A stretch of 64,000 nt of DNA from Pontibacter beigongshangensis (lineage in GTDB: Bacteria; Bacteroidota; Bacteroidia; Cytophagales; Hymenobacteraceae): positions 108,178-172,177 of the forward strand of contig NZ_VFSD01000013.1 of NCBI RefSeq assembly GCF_014332515.1, in the 5' to 3' direction. Positions 18,088 to 27,371 of this stretch are shown one piece after another. A program made the position numbers and the translations under genes. Within the stretch, counting starts at the first letter, position 1; the number at the start of each line of letters is the position of its first letter. A model generated the notes under the pieces. That model ran no database searches. It saw only the letters and a program-made list of their open reading frames with translations, and was not told the origin of the DNA.

Positions 18088-18134
18088 AATACGGCAGCGC
18101 CTCCCCCGGAAACCGGGGGAGGCGCTGCCGTATT
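18088..18134. terminator. Perfect 22-bp hairpin between convergent genes
   Basis: Arms 18088-18109 and 18113-18134 are exactly complementary with an AAA loop; the stem is GC-rich inside and starts AATACGG. It lies 16 bp after one stop and 24 bp from the stop of the convergent DUF4168 gene, so it can end transcription from both sides. There is no long U-tract. Confidence 0.85.
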
Positions 18135-18157
18135 ATATAATTATGAAAAGTGTTGTA

Positions 18158-18679
18158 TTACTCATCGGCTACGGCCAGCATGCTCTGGATTTTAGCCTGC
18201 ACTGTAGGGTTCTCCTGGTAAGCAAGCATGATGTGCTCAAACCTCTGCATGGTCATGCCGTCCTGCTCTATAGCGCGTTGCACTTCTGCCTGTACAGTAG
18301 GCTGCAGCTCAATAATGCGTTCTGCCACTTTCGTAAAAGCAGCTTTTTCAGCCTCAGTTGCCTCCACTTCGTCCATTGTCTCTTGCTGGTAGGCCATGGC
18401 CATCTCGTTGAACTTGTTCACGTCCAGCTTCTCTTCCTCTAAAATGGTCATCATCGCTTTCTCGTTCTCCTGCTGCAGCACCATTATTCTTTCGCTGGCA
18501 TCAATAAACTGCTGTAGCTCTATCTCTGTAAAAACCTGGTTAGCCTGCGCCTGATCAGTTGGTGGAGTTGGAGGAGGTGGTGGTGGAACCTGCTGCGCAA
18601 AGGCCGCATCAGATAGGCTAATAAGCCCAAGCGAGAAGGCGGCCACAATCATTCCTTTAAGTTTATGTTGTAATTTCAT
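18158..18679 (-). CDS. DUF4168 domain exported protein
   Basis: A 173-residue exported protein. It has a signal peptide (cleavage after FA in AAFAQQV), a proline run (residues about 32-40) and a helical Gln/Glu-rich domain of the DUF4168 type. Two related helical units can be seen, FIDASERIMVLQQENEKAM and FTKVAERIIELQPTVQAEV, each followed by a segment ending in AYQ. The function of this family is unknown. It is convergent with the exported protein gene and followed by a long non-coding stretch upstream. Confidence 0.8.
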   Translation of the reverse strand: MKLQHKLKGMIVAAFSLGLISLSDAAFAQQVPPPPPPTPPTDQAQANQVFTEIELQQFIDASERIMVLQQENEKAMMTILEEEKLDVNKFNEMAMAYQQETMDEVEATEAEKAAFTKVAERIIELQPTVQAEVQRAIEQDGMTMQRFEHIMLAYQENPTVQAKIQSMLAVADE

Positions 18680-19255
18680 AAAATTAGACTCTCTTGATTT
18701 AAAAATAATAATAGAATATAATCGGGCGCATCTTTCTGAATTACCATATCTGCTATACTATTAATTGGATAAAATAGTTGTTTTGTAGCTTTTAGCTGCC
18801 TATTATGTAATTGCACTTTTTTATTTTATAACATATAGTTATAACTATATTAATAAATTTTAATTCAATTGTTTTTTAGAAGAATTATGACTTTCAGGCT
18901 GTTGTGGGATGGTGTTGATTTTATGATTTTGGAGGTAAGGGATAAAGCAGGACAAGGCGAAAAATTTTGAGGCAATCCGCAGCTTAATGTAAAATATAAA
19001 GGTGCGGGCTGCTTTACTTTGTCTATCGGATCAGGTTTTTAAGCACAATTGCCTTACGCCCACCTGAAAAGGCAAAAGAGGCCGTCAGGCATCCTGGCAT
19101 GCGCCATGATGGGCACTGGTGCCCGCAGCAAGAAGAAAGCTTACTCCAGAAGCTAATTATTTGAATAAAAAAGCCCCCCATGTAGCCCAGGCCTGCTGTT
19201 GCACCTGCTGCTGACAGAGTCAAGTCTTATAAGGTGCTTTTGAAACAGGAGCCTT
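18680..19255. other. 576-bp gap with an AT-rich core
   Basis: Positions about 18700-18900 are strikingly AT-rich. A 27-codon ORF starts at ATG 18887 but has no supporting feature. Repeat locus 5 is near the right end, just after the kmo stop. Confidence 0.5.
19155..19180 (-). repeat. Intergenic repeat, locus 5
   Basis: AATTATTTGAAT, an A-run, then GCCCCCC, followed to 19215 by CTGCTGTTGCACCTGCTGCTG. It lies 76 bp after the kmo stop and is sense to kmo. Confidence 0.8.
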
Positions 19256-20632
19256 TTACTTTCTGAATGGCTTGAGGCGTTCTTCTTCCACGAGCAGCTT
19301 CTGCAATAGCTCCTGCACCTCCGGCTTCTGGTAATCTTCCGGCACCTGAACATGAGGCATTACGAGCGCCATGATCTCGTCCTGCTTGCGGCCGGTTTCG
19401 AGAGCGTAGGAGTAAGGCAGGTCAGAGAACGTAACCATGGAGTAGAGCGGGATCCATTTGTCGGGGTACTGCTCGTTTATGTTTGCTTCTATCTTCTTGC
19501 GGAGCAGGAAGCGCGGGTCAGCCACCTTGTCGCGCATCTCTATAAAGTTGAGCACCGCCAGGTCGGCAATGGCGTCGGCATCGGGTTTGCGCTCTTGCTC
19601 AAATGTCTCGAACAGCTTCTGCCAGTTCCCGTCAAAGTTGTCGAGCAGCTGATCCAGCACGGTAATGTCTTCGAAGCCTGCATTCATGCCCTGCCCGTAA
19701 AAAGGCACCACGGCATGTGCGGCATCTCCTATCAGCATGGCTCTGCCGTCGTAAGACCAGGGGAAGCATTTGATTGTTACCAGCGAGCCGATCGGGTTCG
19801 CGAAATACTCCTGAGCCAGGTCCGGCATCAGGGGCACGGCATCTGCAAAGTTATCCAGAAAGAACTTAAACAGGTGGTTCTGGTTTTTGATCGACTCAAA
19901 TGAGAGCTCGCCCTTGTGCGGGAAAAAGAGGGTGCAGGTAAAGCTGCCATCTATGTTGGGCAGGGCAATCATCATGTAGTTGCCACGTGGCCAGATGTGC
20001 AGCGCGTTTTTCTCGAGCAGCCAGCCGCCGTCTGCCGCAGGCGGAATGGTGAGCTCTTTGTAGCCGTACTCCAGGTAGCTCTGGGAGTAGTCGTAGAGCT
20101 CCCGCTTGTGCATCTCGCCGCGCACGGCCGAGTAAGCGCCATCAGCCCCAAACAAGATGTCGGGCTTTATTTTCTCTACTTCTTCTTTTGCTTTGTTATG
20201 GAGGTGCAGCTCGTTCTTTCTCACGTCCAGATCGATGAGTTGCCGGTTAAAGTGCAGGCTGATGTTTTGCTGCTGCTCCGCCAGGTTTATAAGCGCCACA
20301 TTAAGCCCTGCCCGCGAAACGGAGTAGATAAACTGGCCCTCCTTGCCATATGGCAGAAACGACAGCTTGCCCTGCTCGTCGTGCATCATGCGGCCGTGCA
20401 TCGGCACCGCCACCCGGCGCACCTCCTCTTCTATGCCAATGCCGCGCAAAGCACGCCAGCCACGGTCGCTCAAGGCCAGGTTAATAGAACGCCCGCCACC
20501 TTCTGCGAACTTGCGCTGGTCGGGGCGGCGCTCATACAGGTCTATGGTATGGCCACGTTTCGCCAGGTACAAAGAAAGCAGTGAGCCAACCAGGCCGGCC
20601 CCTATAATGGCGATATTTTTTCTTTCGGTCAT
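19256..20632 (-). CDS. kmo: Kynurenine 3-monooxygenase
   Basis: A 458-residue FAD-dependent aromatic hydroxylase that converts L-kynurenine to 3-hydroxykynurenine with NADPH and O2. The N-terminal dinucleotide-binding fold is IAIIGAGLVGSLLSLYLAKR with GAGLVG at 11-16. The second FAD motif is MLIGDAAHAVVPFYGQGMNAG, the form characteristic of Kmo rather than of other group A hydroxylases. There is no clear C-terminal membrane anchor like that of the mitochondrial enzyme. It lies apart from nbaC/ACMSD, between the DUF4168 and alkB genes. Confidence 0.92.
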   Translation of the reverse strand: MTERKNIAIIGAGLVGSLLSLYLAKRGHTIDLYERRPDQRKFAEGGGRSINLALSDRGWRALRGIGIEEEVRRVAVPMHGRMMHDEQGKLSFLPYGKEGQFIYSVSRAGLNVALINLAEQQQNISLHFNRQLIDLDVRKNELHLHNKAKEEVEKIKPDILFGADGAYSAVRGEMHKRELYDYSQSYLEYGYKELTIPPAADGGWLLEKNALHIWPRGNYMMIALPNIDGSFTCTLFFPHKGELSFESIKNQNHLFKFFLDNFADAVPLMPDLAQEYFANPIGSLVTIKCFPWSYDGRAMLIGDAAHAVVPFYGQGMNAGFEDITVLDQLLDNFDGNWQKLFETFEQERKPDADAIADLAVLNFIEMRDKVADPRFLLRKKIEANINEQYPDKWIPLYSMVTFSDLPYSYALETGRKQDEIMALVMPHVQVPEDYQKPEVQELLQKLLVEEERLKPFRK

Positions 20633-20831
20633 ATGGTGATGGGCGCAAGTAGCAGGACTTAAGACGCGGATATGCTTGCCGCCTCCTCTTGTGCCTGAAT
20701 TATTTAAGGTTCTCTTTCCGATTTAAGCCAGAGAAGCAGGCCTTTCTGGCTGCATAAAAGTAAAGGAAAAGCCTCTTCAGGTTGTAAAGTAAGGGCTAAA
20801 TCTGACAATGACAATGCTGCCGGCAAATCCT

Positions 20832-21425
20832 TTACTGCACCTGCCTGAAGGTGAGGTTGATGCGTGGTTCTACGGTGGCAGCTGTTTTGGGGATGCTGTG
20901 TTGCCAGAAATGTTGAGTAGGCCCCTGCATGAGCAGGAGGCTGCCGTGCTGCAGCGTGAGGTACTGGTTCTTTAGCGCCTTGTTTGTCTTGTGCCTGAAC
21001 CCAAAGCGGCGCGTGCCCCCAAAGCTGAGTGAGGCGATGCTGGGGTTCTGCCCCAGCGTTGGCTCATCGTCGGAGTGCCAGCCCATGCTGTCGGAGCCGC
21101 TGCGGTAGAAGTTTAGCAGTACGCTGTTGTAGCTGTTGCCCGTGCGCTGTTCCACAGCCTGTTTTAACTCCAGCAGGAGCGGCAACCAGGGCCTGGGTTT
21201 ATTTTGGAGTCCCGAATAAGTATAGTCTTTGTCGCCGTACCAGGCGGTGAGGCGCGGCATGGGTATCTTTTTGCCAAACAGGCGCACGTGCTCCTGCTGC
21301 CAGTCTACCTGCCGCTGCAGCTGAGCAAAATAACCGTCGCTCTCTTCTTTGCTGAAGAAAGCCGGCACATAATACACGGCTGCATCGGGCAGGGGCAGCT
21401 GCTCCCACTCTTCTCCTGGCATCAT
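20832..21425 (-). CDS. AlkB-like 2-oxoglutarate/Fe(II) dioxygenase
   Basis: A 197-residue protein of the AlkB (ALKBH2/3-like) family, which removes methyl and etheno lesions from bases by oxidation. Iron ligands are His117 and Asp119 (GWHSDDE) and His176 (FWQHSIPK). The 2-oxoglutarate-binding pair is Arg188/Arg194 (RINLTFR). The motif NFYRSGSDSMGWHSDDE and SFGGTRRFGFRHK are standard. It sits alone and is probably a DNA/RNA repair enzyme. Confidence 0.92.
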   Translation of the reverse strand: MMPGEEWEQLPLPDAAVYYVPAFFSKEESDGYFAQLQRQVDWQQEHVRLFGKKIPMPRLTAWYGDKDYTYSGLQNKPRPWLPLLLELKQAVEQRTGNSYNSVLLNFYRSGSDSMGWHSDDEPTLGQNPSIASLSFGGTRRFGFRHKTNKALKNQYLTLQHGSLLLMQGPTQHFWQHSIPKTAATVEPRINLTFRQVQ

Positions 21426-21628
21426 TCTTCAGGCTTTTTTATTTCTTTTTTTGCCGCTCTTCGGCCCATTTCCTCATGCGGGGCGGGCATAGGCCCAGCC
21501 GCCGTGATGCATGGTGTCGCCGAAACCGATGAGCCCCTACGCGAAAGACTGGTACCCATGCGGGACACAAGAACTTCTTTAAAAGTAAAAAGTAAAGAGT
21601 TATAAGGGAAGAGCTGCAAATTTAAGAT

Positions 21629-21893
21629 CAGTTCTGGTCATTCATTTCCAAATCTTCCCATCTTCAAATTTCAAAACTGAATAATTAGCACATCAGCACA
21701 TGAACCCATTAAATTATTCTAATGAATTTGCCACTCCGGAGGCTCTGCTGCTCTTTAAAAAAGGAGATAAGGTACAGGCTTTTTTTAGAGTTAAGAATGT
21801 TTAGAGCCTGCTCTGGCCATTCATTTCCAAATTTTCTCATTTGCAGATTTTCAAATTGAACAATTAGCACATGAACCCATTAGCACATTAAAT
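21629..21893. repeat. Direct repeat of about 85 bp flanking repeat locus 6
   Basis: Copies at 21629-21714 and 21808-21893 share CTGG.CATTCATTTCCAAAT, CTTCAAATTTC/TTTTCAAATTG and AATTAGCACAT with GAACCCATT. A shorter relative is at 41641-41682. The units are themselves built of degenerate words (TTTCAAAT, TTAGCACA). Confidence 0.7.
21712..21742 (-). repeat. Intergenic repeat, locus 6
   Basis: AATTATTCTAATGAATTTG then CCACTCCGGAGG, followed by CTCTGCTGCTC. It is in the sense direction of both flanking genes. Confidence 0.8.
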
Positions 21894-21895
21894 AG

Positions 21896-22792
21896 CTACT
21901 CCTGCCCGTCGCTCTGCACAAAGCGGGTGGTAGGGTAGGCGAACCGGATGTCGGAGGAGGCCATGAACTGGACCAGGATGTCTTCCCAGATCTTATTTTC
22001 GCTCTCGCGGCGGCCATTGAGGTTGCAGAGGTAGCGCACGGTGAGCTGTATGCCGTTTTCGCGTACTTTGGAAAAAACACGGGGCTTAAAGTCTTTGTAG
22101 AAGATAAGGTGATGCTGCGCATTCTTCCGGATTATTTCCTGTGCCCCCTCGCTGAGCTGCACGGTATGTATTGCCGCTATAGTTTCCATCAGTTCTTTTG
22201 CCTTTTGCCAGTTGCTCTCAAAGGTAAGCCGCAGCTGCACCTCGTGCCACAGAAAGGGGAAGGCATGGTTGTAGTTGATCTGCGATTTTGTGAAAACATG
22301 GCTGTTAGGGATATGCACCACCCGCCCCGTGGCCTGCTCCGAGTCTACCCATTGCCCGAGCTCGTTTAGCGTAAACTGAAAAAAGGCGATATCGATCACG
22401 TCGCCGGTATGTCCGTTTATCATAATCCTGTCGCCCACTTTAAACGGGCGCTTCCAGATCAGGAACACCCAGCCAAACATGTTCATGATCGGGTCGCGCA
22501 GGGCTACCACCAGGCCAGCAGAGAGCAGGCCCAGGTAGGTGGCGATAGACTGAAAACCATTGAACCAGATGTTGGCCAGAGCCATAATCCCCAGGCCGGT
22601 TACAATATAGTTGGTGGTCTTTTTCCATTGGTACAGCTTCCGGGAGTCGGTTTGCCGCTTAGATGCCACCCGCAACAGCAACCTGCTGATAACCCAAAGC
22701 CCTACAAGTACAAATACCGACGAGATAATGTCTTGCTGGATGGAGGGTGTAAGCCCCAGGGCCTCTTCAATAAGACGTTCCATTCTGCGCAT
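21896..22792 (-). CDS. MscS-family mechanosensitive ion channel
   Basis: A 298-residue inner-membrane protein. There are three or four hydrophobic segments in the first 110 residues, then the MscS beta-domain (GWVFLIWKRPFKVGDRIMI, GHTGDVIDI, VVHIPNSHVFT), and a mixed C-terminal domain. The pore helix region is the glycine/alanine-rich stretch ATYLGLLSAGLVVALRDPI. It probably opens under osmotic downshock to release solutes. It lies downstream of the Kef-type antiporter on the same strand, with a strong hairpin between them, so joint transcription is not certain. Confidence 0.88.
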   Translation of the reverse strand: MRRMERLIEEALGLTPSIQQDIISSVFVLVGLWVISRLLLRVASKRQTDSRKLYQWKKTTNYIVTGLGIMALANIWFNGFQSIATYLGLLSAGLVVALRDPIMNMFGWVFLIWKRPFKVGDRIMINGHTGDVIDIAFFQFTLNELGQWVDSEQATGRVVHIPNSHVFTKSQINYNHAFPFLWHEVQLRLTFESNWQKAKELMETIAAIHTVQLSEGAQEIIRKNAQHHLIFYKDFKPRVFSKVRENGIQLTVRYLCNLNGRRESENKIWEDILVQFMASSDIRFAYPTTRFVQSDGQE

Positions 22793-22953
22793 GCATGCAA
22801 TTCTTTATCTTCCTGCCACCAAAGCACTTGTGTTTTGTATTGCAAACAGAGGCCGGAAGGCGTAATTAATAAAGGGGTTTACCTTTTACTCCATCTCATC
22901 GCAGAAGTTTTCACAATCAGGCGCTGCGGAATCGCTTTTTGAGCAATATACTA

Positions 22954-23011
22954 CTGCCTGCCTTTGCCTCATCAGCAGGAACCTTCCTGCTGATGAGGCA
23001 AAGGCAGGCAG
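22954..23011. terminator. Perfect 28-bp hairpin after the antiporter gene
   Basis: Arms 22954-22981 and 22984-23011 are exactly complementary with only two bases between, so the real loop uses the innermost pairs. It starts 9 bp after the antiporter stop. There is no U-tract, so it may be a terminator of the non-U type, an mRNA 3'-end stabiliser, or a protein-binding palindrome. Confidence 0.65.
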
Positions 23012-23019
23012 CCGGCACC

Positions 23020-25266
23020 TTAAACCCGCTCCTTCTCTTTAGTTGCCTCCAGCTGCTTTATGCGCCACGGGCTGCCCACAATCCAAACCATATCCCCCTC
23101 TTCAAATACCAGTTCAGAATCAGGGTTCAGAATTCTTTCGCCGTTCTTCTCTATGCCTACAATCAGGCCTTGGGTTTTCTCCCGCACCCCCGATTCCCGG
23201 ATGGTTTTGTGCAGCAGCACCGAGTCTGACGACACCATGAGCCCCTGCAGCTTCACGTTTTCTTTGTCGAGCGTGCCGGCTGCGGCGGGTTCGGCCTTTG
23301 CAAGGATGAATTCGTTAAAGGCTTCTAACTGCTCATCCGTACCAAAAATATAGACCTTGTCGCCTGGCAGGATTCTCTCGTGCCGGGTAGGTGCCATCAG
23401 GGTGCGCTCTCCCCGATCTATCACCGCCACATTTACGCCAAACTTCTCCCGGATGCCAAGCTCGCCCAAGGTTTTGCCCACAGTAGCCGACTCCGCCGGG
23501 ATGTCGAAACTTGTCAGGTGCACATCCCAGGGAGTAAGGGTTTGGTGCATTTTGGCGGCTTCGCTGATCTCGCGCTCGTTGAGGTTCGACATAAACCGGT
23601 TTTCGATCTGGATATAGAAGCTCTGGATCTTTTTGGAGAAGACCGCCATCAGCCCGATTATGGCCAGCCCCACCAGTATAGCCACCTGCACCGAGAAGAA
23701 GTGGTGCAGCAAAAACCCGATAAAAAGAATGGCGATGCCGACTTTGGCAAACTCCAGCACAATAATCAGGCTTCGGTAATTTTTGTTGGCCCATATCCTG
23801 CCCTGCGCCTCTTTCTGCGGATGGTGCACCGCCAGCGCCCACAGGAAAGGAGCCATGAACAGAAGTGTGATGAAGGTGGTCAGGATATCGCCTCTGTTTC
23901 CATTTACTATATTTTCGATGACAAACGGATTCAGGTACTCGGCCGAGAGCACCACAATAGCGATAATGATAACAGAATACGCCACCAGGTTCATGGCATA
24001 AGACCGCAGCAACAGCTTCCAGTCGCTGGTGGTGTTGATGGTTTGCGCACCAGAGCTATAGGCATTAAGAGAGGCTATCCACCTTGCCGGCAACACCGAT
24101 TCGATCGATTTGTAGAGCGGCTCCGACAGCCGGATCATGTAGGGCGTGGTAAAGGTAGTGATCGCAGACACGGCCACCGCCACCGGGTACAAAAAATCGC
24201 TGGTCACTTTCAGGGTAAGGCCAAGCGTGGCGATAATGAAGGAGAACTCCCCAATCTGCGAAACACTCATGCCCGACTGAATGGAAGTTTTTAGGCCCTG
24301 GCCAGCAATAAGCGCGCCCCCCGTAATACTAAGCATCTTGCCTACCAGCGTTACCACCGTAATAATGGCAATAGGCCCGGCATACGTCACGATCATGGCA
24401 GGATCTATCAAAATACCAACCGACACGAAGAATATGGCGCCGAACAGATCTTTTACTGATGCTATCAGGTGCTCTATCTTTTCTGCCTTCGTTGTCTCTG
24501 CCAGAATAGAGCCCATGATAAAAGCACCCAGTGCCGGCGAAAAACCTACCTGCGCTGCCAGTATGACCATGAGCAGGCAGAGGGCAATCGCCACGATCAG
24601 GAGGGTTTCGTCGTTCATGAGCTTGCTGGCCTTTTTGAGGAACGTCGGGATCAGGAAGATGCCTGCCAGGAACCACACAATCAGGAAGAAGGCCAGCTTA
24701 AGCACCGCTGCCAGCATTTCGGAGCCTGCAAACTGCTGGCTCACGGCCAGCGTAGAGAGCAGCACCATCAGCAGGATGGCCACCAGGTCCTCCACAATCA
24801 GCACGCCAAACACCAGCCCTGCAAACCGCTGCGACTTAACGCCCAACTCGTCAAAAGCCCTGATGATGATGGTGGTGGAGGAGATGGACAGAATGCCACC
24901 CAGGAAAATACTGTCCATCGTGGACCAGCCCATGAGCTTGCCCGCCAGGTAGCCCAGCAGCAGCATGACCACCACCTCCACCAGCGCCATAATAGAGGAG
25001 GCGCCTCCCACTTTTACCAGCTTCTTAAAGCTAAACTCCAACCCGAGGCTGAAAAGCAGGAAAATAACCCCGATCTCAGCCCATATATTAATATTTTCGA
25101 CCTCGCTGATGGTAGGAAAGATCGAGACGTGAGGCCCCACGAGCAGCCCCGCCAGAATATAACCCAACACCAGCGGCTGCTTCAGCATTTTGAATAGAAG
25201 GGTCATGATGCCCGCTGCCCCGAGGATTAAGCCCAAATCTGTAACTAAGTGCGGTAAGTGTGCCAT
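23020..25266 (-). CDS. Kef-type cation:proton antiporter with two TrkA-C domains
   Basis: A 748-residue CPA2-family antiporter, probably exchanging K+ (or Na+) for protons. About 12 transmembrane segments fill residues 1-400, and further hydrophobic segments lie at 430-560. Two regulatory TrkA_C (RCK_C) domains follow: about 575-660 (FDIPAESATVGKTLGELGIR, ILPGDKVYIFGTDEQL) and 670-740 (SVLLHKTIRESGVREKTQGL, FEEGDMVWIVGSPWRI). The NAD-binding RCK_N domain of classical KefB/C is absent. The start ATG 25266 begins directly before the first hydrophobic helix. The nearest neighbour is the MscS-like channel, which also serves ion balance. Confidence 0.9.
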   Translation of the reverse strand: MAHLPHLVTDLGLILGAAGIMTLLFKMLKQPLVLGYILAGLLVGPHVSIFPTISEVENINIWAEIGVIFLLFSLGLEFSFKKLVKVGGASSIMALVEVVVMLLLGYLAGKLMGWSTMDSIFLGGILSISSTTIIIRAFDELGVKSQRFAGLVFGVLIVEDLVAILLMVLLSTLAVSQQFAGSEMLAAVLKLAFFLIVWFLAGIFLIPTFLKKASKLMNDETLLIVAIALCLLMVILAAQVGFSPALGAFIMGSILAETTKAEKIEHLIASVKDLFGAIFFVSVGILIDPAMIVTYAGPIAIITVVTLVGKMLSITGGALIAGQGLKTSIQSGMSVSQIGEFSFIIATLGLTLKVTSDFLYPVAVAVSAITTFTTPYMIRLSEPLYKSIESVLPARWIASLNAYSSGAQTINTTSDWKLLLRSYAMNLVAYSVIIIAIVVLSAEYLNPFVIENIVNGNRGDILTTFITLLFMAPFLWALAVHHPQKEAQGRIWANKNYRSLIIVLEFAKVGIAILFIGFLLHHFFSVQVAILVGLAIIGLMAVFSKKIQSFYIQIENRFMSNLNEREISEAAKMHQTLTPWDVHLTSFDIPAESATVGKTLGELGIREKFGVNVAVIDRGERTLMAPTRHERILPGDKVYIFGTDEQLEAFNEFILAKAEPAAAGTLDKENVKLQGLMVSSDSVLLHKTIRESGVREKTQGLIVGIEKNGERILNPDSELVFEEGDMVWIVGSPWRIKQLEATKEKERV

Positions 25267-25521
25267 TTAATTTTATGGTTGATCTGTTTGATGACTTCGA
25301 AAGAGCACTTGGGGCAATAGGCCGCAAGTGCAAATTAATGTTCAATTATGAATACATACGGCAGAAGCGGGGCCGATGCCAGCCTGTCTGGCTAAAAGGA
25401 AGAATAAGCTTTTGGTAGTCTGGGCGGTACGGGCGATGGCAGATGCATCGAAAATGTGCCACCCCTTAATGGGTACAGCCTGACTATGAAGGCTATATAG
25501 GCGCTACTGGTCTGAAAAACA

Positions 25522-25553
25522 GATTATTTGAATGAAAACAGCCCTCCAGAGGC
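25522..25553 (-). repeat. Intergenic repeat, locus 7
   Basis: GATTATTTGAATGAAAA, then CAGCCCTCCAGAGGC. It is in the sense direction of both neighbouring genes (kynU and the antiporter). Confidence 0.8.
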
Positions 25554-25959
25554 GGAAACAGCTATCAGATAACCGACTCCGTTTATAGAAATTATGGGCT
25601 GGGGCGTCATCTCACCGGCTCCTGGAACTGGTTACACCAGGCATGTGCCCCAAGTGTTACGCTAGGGAGCATTGGGCAGCATTATGGCCATTAGAGGTAA
25701 TCTAAAAAAGTAGCGTATTGTCTTCAGGCTTAGCATCTCTAATAACAAAAGTAGCATTTCACCGCCCAAGAAAGAAACTCTATGGGCAAGTTGGTACAGA
25801 AAGTACGGTGGCGCGCCATCAATGTATTCGATCCGGAAGTTCATCTGCTGCCAGTTGATGTAAAATAATACCTTATGTGGCTGTGCAAAGCTTTCGTGCC
25901 GGCCAGCTCTCAGGCACAAGCCTCCACCCACCAGCGCACGAACAGAGAAACAAAATGCC

Positions 25960-25990
25960 AATTATTTCAATCAAAAAGCCCCTCCCACAG
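25960..25990 (-). repeat. Intergenic repeat, locus 8
   Basis: AATTATTTCAATC, an A-run, then GCCCCTCCCACAG. It lies 104 bp after the kynU stop in the sense direction. Confidence 0.75.
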
Positions 25991-26093
25991 TTCTGCCGCC
26001 ACAGCATAACCAAAGTCCCTTATTCCTGGTGGCCAAAGAAAACCGTCTTCCGCATCTTCTGCCTCTGACTTTCTGGCCCTAAGCTTTTACGCT

Positions 26094-27371
26094 TCATGAT
26101 TTCCTGGAAAGGCAAAACCGTAACACCTCGGCGAACCGGTATACCTCTTCAAAGCTGTTGTAAAGTGGTGTTGGCGCCACCCTTATAACATCCGGCTCAC
26201 GGAAATCGACAATAATGCCGGCCTGCATGAGCAGGTCGAAGAGCAGACGGGCATCCTGCCTTACCAGCAGCGACAACTGGCAACCGCGTGCCTGAGGATC
26301 GCGGGGTGTAATTACTTCGAGCCGGCTTTTGTCGGCACCGATCTCATCTATCAGAAATGCCAGGAAGCCTGTTAGCTGCTCGCTCTTTTTACGCAGATTA
26401 TTCATGCCTGCCTCATCAAAAAGCTCCAGCGCGGCGCGGTGCACGGCCATGGGCAGGATCTGGGCGTTGCTCAGTTGCCAGCCTGCCGCACCAGGCATAG
26501 GTTTAAACCCCTTCTTCATCTGGAAACGCTCTTCTGCATCGTGGCCCCACCAGCCGGCAAAACGTGGCAGAGCAGCGTTGCGGGCGTGGCGCTCGTGCAC
26601 AAACACCCCTGATGTGCCGCCAGGGCCGGAGTTCATGTATTTGTAGGTGCACCATACGCCAAAATCCACATGCCAGTCGTGGAGGTGCAGCAGCACGTTG
26701 CCGGCAGCATGGGCCAGATCGAACCCTACCATGGCACCTGCGGCATGGCCGGCTTTGGTAATGGCCTCCATGTCGAACAGCTGGCCGGTATAGTAATTAA
26801 TGCCGCCCATCATGACCAGCGCCAGCTCCTCACTGTGTTCCGCTATACTGGCCAGTATGTCTTCGGTGCGGAGTGTGTGCTCGCCTGGGCGTGGAAACAG
26901 CTCCACCACTGCCTCCTCAGGGTTATAGCCATGGAACCTGGCCTGCGACTCCAGCGCGTACTGGTCTGATGGGAAGGCAGCCCCCTCTGTTATTATCTTG
27001 AAGCGCCTGCCCTGTGGCCGGTAAAACGACACCAGCATCAGGTGCAGGTTCACGGTCAGGCTGTTCATGACCACTACCTCCAGCGGTTTTGCTCCCACCA
27101 CCCGTGCTGTTGCCTCTGTCAGCAGCTCGTGGTAGTGTAGCCAGGGTGTGTCGGTTTTAAAGTGGCCTTCTACGGCAAAGTCGGCCCAGTTCTGCATTTC
27201 ATGATCTAAATAGGCCTGGGCCGATTTGGGCTGAAGGCCGAGGGAGTTGCCGCAGAAGTAAATAGCGTCCTGCTTGTTTAGTTGCGGCGCGTAAAATCGG
27301 TCTTTAAAGTGCCGGAACGGATCTTTCTGGTCCTGCTCCTTGGCAAAGGCAAGGGTATTGGAGTAGTTCAT
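26094..27371 (-). CDS. kynU: Kynureninase
   Basis: A 425-residue PLP enzyme that splits 3-hydroxykynurenine (or kynurenine) into 3-hydroxyanthranilate (or anthranilate) and alanine. The PLP lysine is Lys244 in WCTYKYMNSGPGG, and Asp218 in GFDLAHAAGN pairs with the pyridine nitrogen. The N-terminal FCGNSLGLQPK and the C-terminal APTPLYNSFEEVYRF are family hallmarks, and the length is typical. It supplies NbaC's substrate. It is single here, between the antiporter and asnS, with repeat copies on both sides. Confidence 0.95.
   Translation of the reverse strand: MNYSNTLAFAKEQDQKDPFRHFKDRFYAPQLNKQDAIYFCGNSLGLQPKSAQAYLDHEMQNWADFAVEGHFKTDTPWLHYHELLTEATARVVGAKPLEVVVMNSLTVNLHLMLVSFYRPQGRRFKIITEGAAFPSDQYALESQARFHGYNPEEAVVELFPRPGEHTLRTEDILASIAEHSEELALVMMGGINYYTGQLFDMEAITKAGHAAGAMVGFDLAHAAGNVLLHLHDWHVDFGVWCTYKYMNSGPGGTSGVFVHERHARNAALPRFAGWWGHDAEERFQMKKGFKPMPGAAGWQLSNAQILPMAVHRAALELFDEAGMNNLRKKSEQLTGFLAFLIDEIGADKSRLEVITPRDPQARGCQLSLLVRQDARLLFDLLMQAGIIVDFREPDVIRVAPTPLYNSFEEVYRFAEVLRFCLSRKS

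Larger units (their letters stand above)
21426..21895. other. 470-bp repeat-filled gap between the mscS-like and alkB genes
   Basis: Holds a directly repeated unit of about 85 bp on each side of repeat locus 6, a short A/T-rich run with AAAGTAAAAAGTAAAGAG, and no gene. Confidence 0.6.
25267..26093. other. 827-bp gap with two repeat copies
   Basis: The second longest gene-free run apart from short frames. It holds repeat loci 7 and 8 and word-like sequence (CTATCAGATAACCGACTCC at about 25560). A 99-codon frame on the minus strand (25662-25961) runs into locus 8 and has no recognisable features, so it is not called. Confidence 0.5.

Noticed and set aside
18887..18970. 27-codon ORF in the AT-rich gap after the DUF4168 gene
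   Set aside because: Too short, without a hydrophobic or conserved feature or a promoter.
20698..20720. AATTATTTAAGG near alkB, resembling the AT end of the repeat
   Set aside because: Only the AATTATT word matches; the GC core is missing.
23380..25197. Long plus-strand frames across the Kef-type antiporter gene
   Set aside because: Shadow frames, rich in His, Gln and Arg, with no domain; the minus-strand protein is complete.
25662..25961. 99-codon minus-strand frame in the 827-bp gap
   Set aside because: Its start region overlaps repeat locus 8 and the codon pattern is not gene-like.
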